A stretch of DNA of 64,000 nucleotides from Thiocapsa sp. Its GTDB lineage: Bacteria; Pseudomonadota; Gammaproteobacteria; Chromatiales; Chromatiaceae. The first letter of the stretch is position 1. Each line of letters starts with the position of its first letter. The DNA lies in the NCBI RefSeq assembly GCF_018399035.1, contig NZ_CP073760.1, positions 1,116,001 through 1,180,000 of the forward strand. Reading direction: 5' to 3'. The position numbers and the translations under genes are program-made. Under the pieces are notes generated by a model that saw only the letters and a list, made by a program, of their open reading frames with translations, was not told the DNA's origin and searched no databases. Below, piece after piece: positions 54,691 through 63,483 of the stretch.

Positions 54691-56208
54691 TTACGCATCA
54701 TCACTGCACGGCGGTTCCGCCAAGGGCAGGCGGACGCAGAAACAGGTTCCGACTCCGACCTCGCTTTGCACGTCGATCCGTCCACGATGCTGTTCAATGA
54801 TCGAATAGCAGATGGACAGACCGAGCCCGGTGCCCTGCCCGATCGGCGAGCGGGTGTAGAAGGGATCGAAGATCCTGAGGAGGTCCGCCGCGTGGATGCC
54901 GACCCCGGTGTCGCTGAGATGCACCGAAACCTCGTCGCCGTCTTGGTCGACCGCGATGGTGAGCCGGCCGCCCGCAGGCATGGCCGCAATGGCATTGAGA
55001 AAGAGATTGATGAACGCCTGCTCGAGCAGACTCGGCACACCGCGCGCCCACAACGGCCGATCGCCGACCTGCATCTCGACCTCGATACGCGCGATCTCCG
55101 CCTGATGGCTCACGACCGAAAGGGCCTGCTTCAGCAGGGCAAGCGGCTCCACCAGGGTCATCTTCTCCACGGCGCAGGGGCGCGCGAAGCGCAGGAGATT
55201 CTCGATGATCTCGGATGCCTTGCTGACACCTGCGATCGTCTTCTCGACACATTCGCGTTGCAGCTCCGGCTCCAAGGAGTCGTCGAGCAGAAACTGGGCC
55301 GCCGAGGAGCAGACCGCCAGCGGGTTGCGGATCTCATGGGCGATCCCGCCCGCCATCACGCCCAGTGCCGCCAGCTTCTGGGACCGCAGCAGCTCGGTCT
55401 GCATCCGGTAGCGCTCGGTCAGATCACGACCCGCCGCAACCATTCCGATCAGGGTTCCGTCCTCGCTCAACATGGGCGCGATGGTCCAGGATACGGCGAG
55501 CCCCTCACCCGATGCCGTGCTCAGCGTCCACTCCTCGTTCAGACTGCCCGGCAACACCGTCGCCCGGGACAAGGCCATCTCGACCTCCGGGCGTTCCGTC
55601 TCCAGAAAGAGTTCCGAGAATCCGCGGTGCATCACGACGTCCGCCGGGTAGCCGGTCAAGCGTGCGGCCGCGCGATTCCAACTGAGGATACGCCCGTCGG
55701 TGTCGGTGGAGACCAGGATATCGCTCGCACTCTCGACCACGCTGGCGAGATGACGCTCGACACGCTGGATATCCTTGCTGAGACGCTCCTGCTCGGTGAT
55801 GTCCTCCATCAGAAACATGGCATGCGCGACCTTGCCCTTCGCCGGCAACGGCAACGCCCGAAAATAATAGGTCCGCATGGCCATCCCCGGGGCACGGAAG
55901 GTAATCCGCCGGAAGGGGCTCTGCTCGCTGTTCACGAAGACACGTTGCACGCAGTCGAGGATATCGGTCCGCTCGACGATCGCCGCAGGAAAGACCTCCT
56001 CGAAACGCCGACCGATGGTCTCCGCGTCGGTGCGATTGCCTTTTCGCAAAAAGTTGCGGTTGGCCATCACGATACGCAGACGACCGTCCACCACCAGGAT
56101 CGATGACGGGATGGCGTCGAAAAGGGTTCGAAACATGATTCCACCGAGCGGTCGCGGATGATCGGGATCGTCCGCGACCGTTTCAATCCAGTGATCGGAT
56201 ATCGTCAT
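54691..56208 (-). CDS. PAS-domain sensor histidine kinase (NtrB-like, GvrB-like)
   Basis: About 505 residues without membrane helices, so cytoplasmic. Two PAS domains (FDAIPSSILVVDGRLRIVMA; ASDILVSTDTDGRILSWNRA) lead to a HisKA domain with GVMAGGIAHEIRNPLAVCSS and an ATPase domain with N, G1 and G2 boxes (FINLFLNAIAAMPAGG, SDTGVGIHAADLL, GQGTGLGLSICYSIIEQHRG). It likely phosphorylates the NtrC-type regulator of this cluster. The start (M of MTISDHW) overlaps the end of the gvpF/L gene; an ATG five codons earlier is possible. Confidence 0.9.
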   Translation of the reverse strand: MTISDHWIETVADDPDHPRPLGGIMFRTLFDAIPSSILVVDGRLRIVMANRNFLRKGNRTDAETIGRRFEEVFPAAIVERTDILDCVQRVFVNSEQSPFRRITFRAPGMAMRTYYFRALPLPAKGKVAHAMFLMEDITEQERLSKDIQRVERHLASVVESASDILVSTDTDGRILSWNRAAARLTGYPADVVMHRGFSELFLETERPEVEMALSRATVLPGSLNEEWTLSTASGEGLAVSWTIAPMLSEDGTLIGMVAAGRDLTERYRMQTELLRSQKLAALGVMAGGIAHEIRNPLAVCSSAAQFLLDDSLEPELQRECVEKTIAGVSKASEIIENLLRFARPCAVEKMTLVEPLALLKQALSVVSHQAEIARIEVEMQVGDRPLWARGVPSLLEQAFINLFLNAIAAMPAGGRLTIAVDQDGDEVSVHLSDTGVGIHAADLLRIFDPFYTRSPIGQGTGLGLSICYSIIEQHRGRIDVQSEVGVGTCFCVRLPLAEPPCSDDA

Positions 56209-56944
56209 CGATGGCTCCAACAAAATTGTAGGGCGGCCATGGACCGGTCAAGAGCCCCGTCCCGCGCAGACTCGACGCGTCCTGCCGCAGACATTCGACA
56301 AAGTGTTCGCCCTGCTCGCGCGGGACCAGGAAATACAGCGAGAGCAACGATCGTCCGTCGATCTGGCCAAGCTCCTCGCGGACCTCTCGAAAGCGCCCGG
56401 CTACCCTGCCCTCGATGAGGTCGCGCGCCTCGCGTGCACGCGCGGCGAGGCGCGCATCCCGCTCGAGGCGGCGACGGATCGCGAGGAGATGCGTCAGGCC
56501 CGGACCCCGGTCCGAATCGGCGCGCGGGTCGCTCGGCGCGTTCGCATGCGGCCTCGGAGCCGCGTCGTCGTCCGTCGCTGCCGGCGCGTCGGTCGGAAGC
56601 AGCAGCCGAATACCGAACTCGAGACAATCACCGACCTGATCGAGCAGTCCGTGCAATCGATCGCGGTACCTGTGCAGGAGTTTGCCGACCGCGTCGTCGC
56701 CGGCCAAAAGACAACCGAACCGCACGGGAATCACCGCCGCGCGCGCATGGATCTCGGCGACAATGTCCGCGTAGCGCTGGAGCCTGGCACGGCTCGCGCC
56801 CGCGATCTCGCTCGGCTCTTGGTCGGCCACCAAGGCCGCCAGCCCGTCGCACTCGATCCAGCGCAGACCCGCATCCGCCCGCGCGAGCGGCTCGGGCGGG
56901 GCCCGCTGGATGCAATGGAGCATCGGACGGGCCGGACCGCTCAT
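56183..56944 (-). CDS. gas vesicle GvpF/GvpL paralog
   Basis: A 253-residue GvpL/F-family protein: HCIQRAPPEPLARADAGLRW, RYADIVAEIHARAAVIPVRF, GCLLAGDDAVGKLLHRYRDR, and the C-terminal TGLLTGPWPPYNFVG. A linker near residues 120-160 is rich in Asp/Ala/Pro. Start at 56944 overlaps the upstream stop (ATGA). It is one of two gvpF/L genes placed between the activator and kinase genes. Confidence 0.85.
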   Translation of the reverse strand: MSGPARPMLHCIQRAPPEPLARADAGLRWIECDGLAALVADQEPSEIAGASRARLQRYADIVAEIHARAAVIPVRFGCLLAGDDAVGKLLHRYRDRLHGLLDQVGDCLEFGIRLLLPTDAPAATDDDAAPRPHANAPSDPRADSDRGPGLTHLLAIRRRLERDARLAARAREARDLIEGRVAGRFREVREELGQIDGRSLLSLYFLVPREQGEHFVECLRQDASSLRGTGLLTGPWPPYNFVGAIDDDIRSLD

Positions 56945-57693
56945 GATGTCCCGCAAAAACTGTACAGCGGCCAAGGACCCGAGCAATGCAGATCGAGACC
57001 CTGCTCGGCGAAATCGTCGCGGTTCCGCTCGATCGCCTCGGATAGGAACGGGGCGCGGTCACGAGTGACCAGACAGGCCCGGATCGCGACCACCTCGTCA
57101 CGCGGGGGCCGAATCAGGAGCGTCTCGCAGTTCGGCCGCAGCGCCTCGTCCAGACGCGCGACCTGACCCTTCAGCCAAGGGCCGATGGCCTGCTCGGCCT
57201 CGCCGCGGCGGCGTTGTTTCAGGAGATAACCGCGCCCCCCGGCGGGCACCTCCCCTCCTTCCGGATAGAGCGACTGCATCCGCGCGGCGATGGCCCGCTC
57301 GCGGTCCATCGTGACCTTGACTGCCCATTCCTCGCGCCCGGCCAGACGCTCGAAGAAGTCGAGCAGGGCTCGGCGTCGCGCGGCAACCTCGAGCGCAAGG
57401 GCCGGCAGCGAGGAGAACAGGGTCGCGAAGGTCAGCGGGAGCACGGTCGCCCACTCCATGGTGCGTGTAATCACCCGATCGTGGGCCTGTGCACGCGGCA
57501 CCAGCCACTCGAGATCGGCGAGTCGCTGCTCCGCCTCGGCACCCGTAAAACGCCCGAGAGGCACACGACTCAGGATGACATCAAACCCCGCAAGACGCCG
57601 GATCTCGATCGGGTCTTCCCAACCGCAGTCATCGAACCTCAGATCCGACGGCAAACAGGCCGGTGCGAAACAGAAACAATAGAAGGCATCCAC
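56941..57693 (-). CDS. gas vesicle GvpF/GvpL paralog
   Basis: A 250-residue GvpL/F-family protein: YCFCFAPACLPSDLRFDDCG, WLVPRAQAHDRVITRTMEWA, TVLPLTFATLFSSLPALALE, and the ending GLDLHCSGPWPLYSFCG. It has several cysteines (C6, C8, C13, C23) not usual in the family. It follows the NtrC-type regulator by 7 bp. Confidence 0.87.
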   Translation of the reverse strand: MDAFYCFCFAPACLPSDLRFDDCGWEDPIEIRRLAGFDVILSRVPLGRFTGAEAEQRLADLEWLVPRAQAHDRVITRTMEWATVLPLTFATLFSSLPALALEVAARRRALLDFFERLAGREEWAVKVTMDRERAIAARMQSLYPEGGEVPAGGRGYLLKQRRRGEAEQAIGPWLKGQVARLDEALRPNCETLLIRPPRDEVVAIRACLVTRDRAPFLSEAIERNRDDFAEQGLDLHCSGPWPLYSFCGTS

Positions 57694-57700
57694 AGGCGCC

Positions 57701-59104
57701 TCACACCCCCAATCCGTAAGCCTTCAACTTGGTGTGAACCGTCTTGTAGTCCACTTGGAGCATCCGAGCCACCGCCGCCTTGTTGCCGTCGTGGCGTCGC
57801 AGGGCGCTCAACAGGACTTCCCGTTCCAGATGCTCGACCTGCGTGCGCACGATCTCCTTGAGCGAGAGACCTTCCCTATCCGGATCCATTCTGGTGGCCA
57901 TGGCCTTGCCGAGCGGATCCGACTGGGTTCGCAACCCGGACTCCGGGAGGTCAAGGTGATGGACATCGATGAGGTGTTGTGCGATCAAGACCGCACGACG
58001 CACGACGCTCCTGAGCTCACGCACATTGCCCGGCCAGGGGTAGGTCCGCATGGCTTGGACGGCCTTGTCCGTGAAATGACCGATGTGTTTGTGCAGATCC
58101 CTGTTCGCATCGACCAGAAACTGGTTGGCGATGTGCATGATGTCCTCTCGGCGCTCGCGCAGCGGAGGGATCGCGATGCGATAATCGGACAACCGATACA
58201 GCAGGTCGGCGCGGAAACCGCCCTCGCTCACCGCCCCGGCCAACTGCCGGTTGCTTGCCGAGATCAGCCGCACATCGACCGGGACCGGCGTGCTGCCCCC
58301 GACCCGATAGATGACCCGTTCCTGCAGAACCCGCAAGAGCCGGGCTTGCGCCGATAGGGACAGATTGGTGATCTCGTCGAGAAACAGCGTTCCGCCGTCG
58401 GCGGCCTCGAACCGTCCCGCCTGTTGCCGATCCGCACCCGTAAAGGCGCCGCGCTCATGGCCGAACAACTCGTTTTCGATCAAGGATTCCGGGATTGCGC
58501 CGCAGTCGACGGCGACAAAGGGCTTCTTCGCCCTGGGACTGGACTCGTGGATCGCATGGGCGACCACCTCCTTGCCCGAGCCGGTCTCCCCGAACAGGTT
58601 CACGGAGAAGTCCGTGGGTGCCACACGCTCGATGTCCTCGATGGTTCGCGTGATCGCCGTGCTGGTCCCCAGCCGCTCGGTCAGCGGATCCCGACCCGAG
58701 ATGGCCGGGAAGGGAGGTGCATCATGCTCCAACGCCTCCTGGATCTTCGCTAAAAAACCTTGGTTATCCATTGGTTTGGCAAGATAATCGTAGGCGCCTT
58801 CCTTGATGGCGCTGACCGCGCCTTCCAGGTTGGCAAACCCGGTCAGGAGGATCACCGGCAGATGCGGAAGAGACACCTTGATCTGGCGCAAGAGCTCCAG
58901 CCCGGTCATGTCGGGAAGTTTCCAGTCGAGGATCGCCAGACTCGGCCCGCAGGTCTCCGACAGGCGTAGACCCTCGCCCGCCGAACGGGCCGTGATGACC
59001 GCATAGCCGGCACGCTGAAGGAGAATCTGCAGGATTCGCAGCATGCTGTCGTCGTCGTCCACGACAAGGATGACGTCCGACCGATCGTTCGTTCCCTTGT
59101 TCAT
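57701..59104 (-). CDS. NtrC-family sigma-54 activator (GvrA-like)
   Basis: A 467-residue response regulator. Receiver domain with DVILVVDDDDSMLRILQILL, phosphoacceptor D in LAILDWKLPDMTG and YDYLAKP. AAA+ domain with LFGETGSGKEVVAHAIHESS (Walker A), GHERGAFTGA (sigma-54 loop), GGTLFLDEITNL (Walker B) and PWPGNVRELRSVVRRAV. C-terminal Fis-type HTH (NKAAVARMLQVDYKTVHTKL). Start at 59104; a longer frame lacks conservation. It heads the regulatory half of the gas-vesicle region and probably drives the sigma-54 promoter before gvpA. Confidence 0.92.
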   Translation of the reverse strand: MNKGTNDRSDVILVVDDDDSMLRILQILLQRAGYAVITARSAGEGLRLSETCGPSLAILDWKLPDMTGLELLRQIKVSLPHLPVILLTGFANLEGAVSAIKEGAYDYLAKPMDNQGFLAKIQEALEHDAPPFPAISGRDPLTERLGTSTAITRTIEDIERVAPTDFSVNLFGETGSGKEVVAHAIHESSPRAKKPFVAVDCGAIPESLIENELFGHERGAFTGADRQQAGRFEAADGGTLFLDEITNLSLSAQARLLRVLQERVIYRVGGSTPVPVDVRLISASNRQLAGAVSEGGFRADLLYRLSDYRIAIPPLRERREDIMHIANQFLVDANRDLHKHIGHFTDKAVQAMRTYPWPGNVRELRSVVRRAVLIAQHLIDVHHLDLPESGLRTQSDPLGKAMATRMDPDREGLSLKEIVRTQVEHLEREVLLSALRRHDGNKAAVARMLQVDYKTVHTKLKAYGLGV

Positions 59105-59215
59105 AATTGTCGATTTTCGATGCTCTGTAGGCGTTCCGATGCCGGATCCAGCCTGGGCTTCAGCGCGTTGTTGGCACAAACCTTCCGCTTCATCAGCCTG
59201 GCTCCATGAACCTTG

Positions 59216-59514
59216 AAACCGCGTCCTGCGCGGTATGCGATGTTTGTGGATGGGATCGGCCCCGGCAGACTTAACAACCGTTGGAGCCTGCGCGGTTTAA
59301 GATATTAAATAATATATAATTTTACCGCGCCCCGCTAAGAGCCGTGGATGCACCAAACGTCGAGCTCAGTCGAAAACGAGCATCTCGCGCTGGACGCGAT
59401 TCTACCTCTTAAGTGTGGACCATCCGCGCGGCGCGAAGGTAAAGATTTGTAAAGAGCGGGCATGGGCGCCTCGGTGCTCCCACAAAGTACGCATACCGTA
59501 CCGGGCGCGGTTTA
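59216..59514. repeat. composite TAAACCGCG repeat array upstream of the gas-vesicle activator
   Basis: Module A (59216-59299), AT-only spacer (about 59300-59321), module B with eroded ends (59322-59403), then a third, degenerate A-like end at about 59470-59514 (GTACGCATACCGTACCGGGC, then GCGGTTTA). It is the longest copy in the window. The gap 59105-59550 has no gene otherwise. Confidence 0.8.
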
Positions 59515-59550
59515 GATCGCGCGTGCGCTGCGATCGCCCGAGATCCGGAC

Positions 59551-60138
59551 TCAGTCGCGTTCCGCGGGACCGACCAGGCGCTTGACGGTCGCCCGCAATA
59601 ACCAAGCGACGATTGGTTTTTCGAGCACGGCATCCGCCCCCATGACGCGACTGACGTCGAGCACGTGGGTCCGCTGCCCGCAACCCGCGTCCCCGCTGAC
59701 GGCGAGGATGCGGGTTGCGCCGGCCATCGCCCGCATCCGTTTGATCACCTCGAAGCCATCGATGTCCGGCATGTAGATGTCGACGATCAAGAGGTCAGGC
59801 GCGCTCTCCTCGGCCGCGAGGAGCGCGCGGCGAGGTTCGCTGTAGGTCTCGCATCGATAGCCCCAGGAGATCGCCAGGCGCGCCGTCGCACGCAGCAAAA
59901 GGAGGTCGTCGTCGACGACCATGATGCGAGTTGCGTCAGCGCCCGGATAGAGGCCCGAGGATCGATCGAACGCTGCCGGGCGCGGCGCCCGATCGGCAAA
60001 TCCGGACCAAGGCGTGACGTTCCTCCGCTGCTCCTCGGCAGTATCGGACGCACCGAACAAGATGCCTTGGATCGGTTCCGGAAAACACCCGGATACCGCT
60101 TCGATCCGAGTGTCGTCGTCAAGGACGGTGGGATGCAT
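59551..60138 (-). CDS. response regulator with N-terminal extension
   Basis: A 195-residue protein: an unconserved ~70-residue N-terminus, then a receiver domain (RIMVVDDDLLLLRATARLAI, phosphoacceptor in LLIVDIYMPDIDGFEVIKRM, ILAVSGDAG, ADAVLEKPIVAWLL). No output domain follows. The true start may be nearer the receiver. It is separated from the gas-vesicle activator by the composite repeat, so a link is uncertain. Confidence 0.78.
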   Translation of the reverse strand: MHPTVLDDDTRIEAVSGCFPEPIQGILFGASDTAEEQRRNVTPWSGFADRAPRPAAFDRSSGLYPGADATRIMVVDDDLLLLRATARLAISWGYRCETYSEPRRALLAAEESAPDLLIVDIYMPDIDGFEVIKRMRAMAGATRILAVSGDAGCGQRTHVLDVSRVMGADAVLEKPIVAWLLRATVKRLVGPAERD

Positions 60139-60442
60139 GGTGACTCCGTTGATAAGGATCCGTCAGAGCCTGTCCGGAGCTCCATCCCGAACGGAATGGA
60201 TCGGGTTCCGTACAACCGGCACAGATCGACAGGGCAACTCAACCGACACGAGTTTTACAACATTAACCGCCGTCAAGATCTTCGGGACAAGTAAAGATTC
60301 ATGAAGGGGCACCCTTGAGCCCTCGAGCCATTTACAGACCGTAAGGCATGTGCAGACGGGATGTCTATTCTCGGAAATCGCCTCAGCATAGAGACCCAAG
60401 CCTCGAATCCTCTCCCGGCACCCGACCTCGGCCGGCACGCAT
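60139..60442. other. intergenic region with one copy of a short repeat
   Basis: Between the response regulator and the fusion-protein gene. It holds the left copy (from 60421) of a 36-bp direct repeat and otherwise nothing I can support as a gene. Confidence 0.5.
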
Positions 60443-60456
60443 TCAGGCTTGAGTTC
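60421..60456. repeat. 36-bp repeat, left copy
   Basis: CCCGACCTCGGCCGGCACGC then ATTCAGGCTTGAGTTC. It matches 62255-62290 with three mismatches. The pair brackets the transporter/cNMP-domain fusion gene, whose stop codon lies inside this copy. Confidence 0.65.
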
Positions 60457-62173
60457 TGCTGAGAGCGGCGCTTGATGCCGTCGCGGTTGACCGTTGCCCC
60501 TGACGCAGCAGCAGTTCATCGATGACATCGACGAAGGCATTCACTTTGTCAGCGAAGACGCCAAACGCGATGGCGCGGAAACTCTCGCTTTCCGCGATCA
60601 GGCCATGAAAGACCTGTGAGGGGAGCATCAAGACTTCGACATCGCCGTCCGCGATGCCGCGGGCCTGATAGCGGGTCGCGCTCATGAGGCAGGCCGTGGT
60701 CACGACGCAGCTATCGCCAGGGCCAATCGTATAGAGTGGGGTCGGAGGCTCCTCCGACGACGCAAGATGTTCGACTCGCAGACGTCCCTTCAGGATCAAC
60801 AGGAAACCACGGCAGAGGTCACCCGGACGAAAGAGTGTCTGTCCGTTGGCAACCGAGAGGCGTTTGCCCTTCCATGCCAAGTCGGTCTTGAGTTGCTCCG
60901 GCCAAGTGGGCATGAGGTTAGCCAGGATGATTTGCGCCTCATCACAGCACTGCGCGCCTCCCGTCACCGGAGCGACTCCGTCGCCGCGCGCGGCGCGGCG
61001 CTGGTTGAAGCCAATGCGCAGCATCAGCAGAATGGTGACCGCCTGCACCAGAAGCGCTAGGCCTGAAAGGGTCCAGTAGGTGAGATCGAACTTCCCGATC
61101 AGCCCCACATTCACCAGGCCCTGGTTAACGAAAAAGTGCAGCATGACGGCCATCGCCACTCCCGGACAGATCAGTACCCAACTGCCCGGCGAGATCTCAC
61201 GTCCGAAGACATAGCGGCGAAAATAGCCTTGGCGTCGCAGGACCACCCAACCCAGCATCAGAAAGCTGATCTGGGCGCTGAGCAGTGCCAGCATGAGGTC
61301 GAAGTGGTGAATGGCCGTGGCCTGATCGCCGAAATGAACCTGAGCGCCATGCCCGAGGCGCACGAGCGCGATGGTCAACACCGTGAGGATAGGGACGCCG
61401 ATCCAGAGGGTTGGAGCGGTTTCGGCATTGGCGCCGGTCTCCATCATCGAGCGCAGGCCGAGTACCATTTTCGCAGCACCGAGGAGGACAGCGGCGACAA
61501 TGAAGAAGCTCGACAGGACGTATCCCAGCCCGGCGATCCAGGGTGTGACACTCATGGCTGCAGGCGCACTGAGCCCCACGCCAACCATCACCAGCGCGAA
61601 GGCAGGGAGCATCTGTGCAAAACTGTTATTGCGCCCGCAGTCGAAACCGCCCTGCGTAAGCACCCTCCCGTAGAAGTCTCCGAGCAGGCTCAGCGCCCAG
61701 ATCCCCACCAGGAAAAAGGCGGCAATGGCTGCCGGGAACAGCCATTCGACCACCGACCAAAGGCCGGGTACGAAGACCATCCCGAGGACGAAACCGACGT
61801 TGATGGTCATGGCGACGGTCAGCGGCAGGGCGAGCAATTGGGTTTCGGTGTTACCGGTACGCAGCAGGCGAGCGGCATCGGTGCCGCGGTAGCGCGCGAA
61901 GCGGACCAGATTCCAGCCCAGCAGCCCCAAGTGCAGCAGCGCAAAGATCACGATGCCGGCAATGGCGACTGCGATGGCGCTCTGCAACGGCGTTGTCCCA
62001 TTGGTGGCGGCGACAATGATGTCTTCGAACACCGGGACCGGTCGATCCGGATGGGGTACCCAGAACAGGAGCCAGACATAGAAGTTGGCAGCCAACCCAC
62101 CGGCACCGAGCGCGGCGAGGAAGTAGAGTGGCGAGTACTGTTCGTCCGACGCGTGCGGCGTCCGTGCTGCCAT
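60443..62173 (-). CDS. multi-spanning membrane protein fused to a Crp-like cyclic-nucleotide-binding domain
   Basis: A 576-residue protein. Residues ~15-400 form roughly 10-12 membrane helices (FLAALGAGGLAANFYVWLLF, NVGFVLGMVFVPGLWSVVEW, and the conserved-looking NNSFAQMLPAFALVMVGVGL). The helix pattern recalls the TehA/SLAC1-like TsoY family; that name is from memory and uncertain. Residues ~430-555 are a cNMP-binding beta-roll (NGQTLFRPGDLCRGFLLILK, TIGPGDSCVVTTACLMSATR) with no HTH. That part resembles the effector domain of the Crp/Fnr protein at 3034-3720 (ESCVVTTSCILSG). Sensor-gated transport is the inference. Confidence 0.75.
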   Translation of the reverse strand: MAARTPHASDEQYSPLYFLAALGAGGLAANFYVWLLFWVPHPDRPVPVFEDIIVAATNGTTPLQSAIAVAIAGIVIFALLHLGLLGWNLVRFARYRGTDAARLLRTGNTETQLLALPLTVAMTINVGFVLGMVFVPGLWSVVEWLFPAAIAAFFLVGIWALSLLGDFYGRVLTQGGFDCGRNNSFAQMLPAFALVMVGVGLSAPAAMSVTPWIAGLGYVLSSFFIVAAVLLGAAKMVLGLRSMMETGANAETAPTLWIGVPILTVLTIALVRLGHGAQVHFGDQATAIHHFDLMLALLSAQISFLMLGWVVLRRQGYFRRYVFGREISPGSWVLICPGVAMAVMLHFFVNQGLVNVGLIGKFDLTYWTLSGLALLVQAVTILLMLRIGFNQRRAARGDGVAPVTGGAQCCDEAQIILANLMPTWPEQLKTDLAWKGKRLSVANGQTLFRPGDLCRGFLLILKGRLRVEHLASSEEPPTPLYTIGPGDSCVVTTACLMSATRYQARGIADGDVEVLMLPSQVFHGLIAESESFRAIAFGVFADKVNAFVDVIDELLLRQGQRSTATASSAALSRTQA

Positions 62174-62254
62174 GACATGGCTCCTGGGTGACTACATCGT
62201 AGGAGTGAGAAACTCTGGATCTCGGGCAGGTATGTAGGCCATGAGATCCATCAA

Positions 62255-62290
62255 CCCGACCTCAGCCGGCACGCATTCAGGCCTGAGCTC
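62255..62290. repeat. 36-bp repeat, right copy
   Basis: CCCGACCTCAGCCGGCACGC then ATTCAGGCCTGAGCTC, matching 60421-60456 at 33 of 36 positions. On the minus strand both copies read through AEL(K/R)PECVPAEVG in one frame, though neither lies in a gene I support in that frame. Confidence 0.65.
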
Positions 62291-62345
62291 AGCAGCAAGC
62301 AATTGACCGCCAAGGGCGTACCACACACCCGCCATGGCGGTTTTT

Positions 62346-63119
62346 TCAGCGGCGCAGGGCATCCGACTCCACCTCGCGATAGGGAATCGCATCGTGCTCG
62401 AGCCGTTCGCGCAGGGCATCCATCGCCGCGTCGATTCCGCCGCGCCCGCGAAAACCCAACCGAATGTGGGCATCATCGCCCAAATGAGGCAGGCTGAAGA
62501 GCTTGAGTCCCGGGAACCGATCGCCGAGATCGCGCATCACGGGGATCAGGCTGCTTTCCGGAGTATCGAAAAGCTCGAACGCTCGCTCCTGCACCAGGTC
62601 CGAGACACCGTAGGACCGATCCAGGACCCATTGCGCCATCGGCCAGGCCATCTGGGGAAAACCCGGCAGAAACCAGTGCCCGCGCAGCGAAAAGCCCGGG
62701 ATCCGGTTGATCGGATTCGGAATCAGGTCGCACCCGGCAGGCAGATCCGCCATGAGGATACGGTTGGGATAGGCCTCCGCACCGAACTTCGCCTCGAGCA
62801 GTGCTTTGGCTTCGGGATGACGCACCAGCTCCAAACCGACCGCGGTCGCGGCGCATGCGCGGGTGTGATCGTCGGGCGTCGCGCCGATCCCGCCGCACAC
62901 GAAAACGGGATCGGGGCGCCCCATCGAGAAGCGCAGATGTGCGACCAACACCTCCGGGTCATCCGGGAGCAGCCAGTGCCACGCCAGCTCCTGTCCGCGC
63001 TCGCCGACCATCCTTTTGAAGGCATTCAGATGGGCATCGACACGCGTGCCCTCGAGGATCTCGTCGCCGATGACGATGAGGCCGAAGGCCGTCGGGGGGC
63101 AGCTCGGAGATGCGGACAT
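62346..63119 (-). CDS. CinA-type molybdopterin-binding domain protein
   Basis: A 257-residue protein of the CinA N-terminal/MoaB-like fold: AFGLIVIGDEILEGTRVDAH at the start, VFVCGGIGATPDDHTRACAA as the molybdopterin-binding signature, and NPINRIPGFSL then LPGFPQMAWPM. It lacks the C-terminal CinA amidase domain. Stand-alone members are usually annotated as competence/damage-inducible proteins; biochemical role unclear. Start at 63119 is the first ATG giving the family N-terminus. Confidence 0.85.
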   Translation of the reverse strand: MSASPSCPPTAFGLIVIGDEILEGTRVDAHLNAFKRMVGERGQELAWHWLLPDDPEVLVAHLRFSMGRPDPVFVCGGIGATPDDHTRACAATAVGLELVRHPEAKALLEAKFGAEAYPNRILMADLPAGCDLIPNPINRIPGFSLRGHWFLPGFPQMAWPMAQWVLDRSYGVSDLVQERAFELFDTPESSLIPVMRDLGDRFPGLKLFSLPHLGDDAHIRLGFRGRGGIDAAMDALRERLEHDAIPYREVESDALRR

Positions 63120-63162
63120 GGGGGATGGGCCCTTAGGTTGTCGATGCTTCGGCTCATCGTAG

Positions 63163-63483
63163 CATTCCAGGCCAACCCTCGGGCACTCGCTCGGGGACAG
63201 CGGCGGTCTCAAGGCGGGGGACAGCAACGCCGCCCTTGCCGATCGCGCCAACACACATCCGGACGGTTTTCCCCTCCTCGAGTACGCATGGCAGACCCTG
63301 TTCCTACACAGCCTGGCGGGGTTCGGCGACGGGCTTGCCTCCAACGTCTTCGGCATCGCCAAGCAGGACATGTTTATCGCGACCGCCTTTCCGGGCATGA
63401 CCCCGCCGCAGGTGGAAACGACCCTGGACGCGCTGTGCTCCCATGCCTATGACCTGCGGTACTCGGAGACCGAAAGCTTGTAG
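63163..63483 (+). pseudogene. C-terminal fragment of an unrecognised gene
   Basis: An open frame with no early start codon that reads ALADRANTHPDGFPLLEYAW, QTLFLHSLAGFGDGLASNVF, GIAKQDMFIATAFPGMTPPQ, VETTLDALCSHAYDLR and stops at 63483. Composition looks like real protein, but it is opened by a stop at 63160 and lies over the 3' end of the opposite sigma-54 regulator. It is probably the tail of a deleted gene. Family not recognised. Confidence 0.4.

Noticed and set aside
59170..59185. A TTGGCACAAACCTTCCGC stretch resembling a sigma-54 promoter
   Set aside because: It points away from the activator gene, and the -12 GC falls at the wrong distance.
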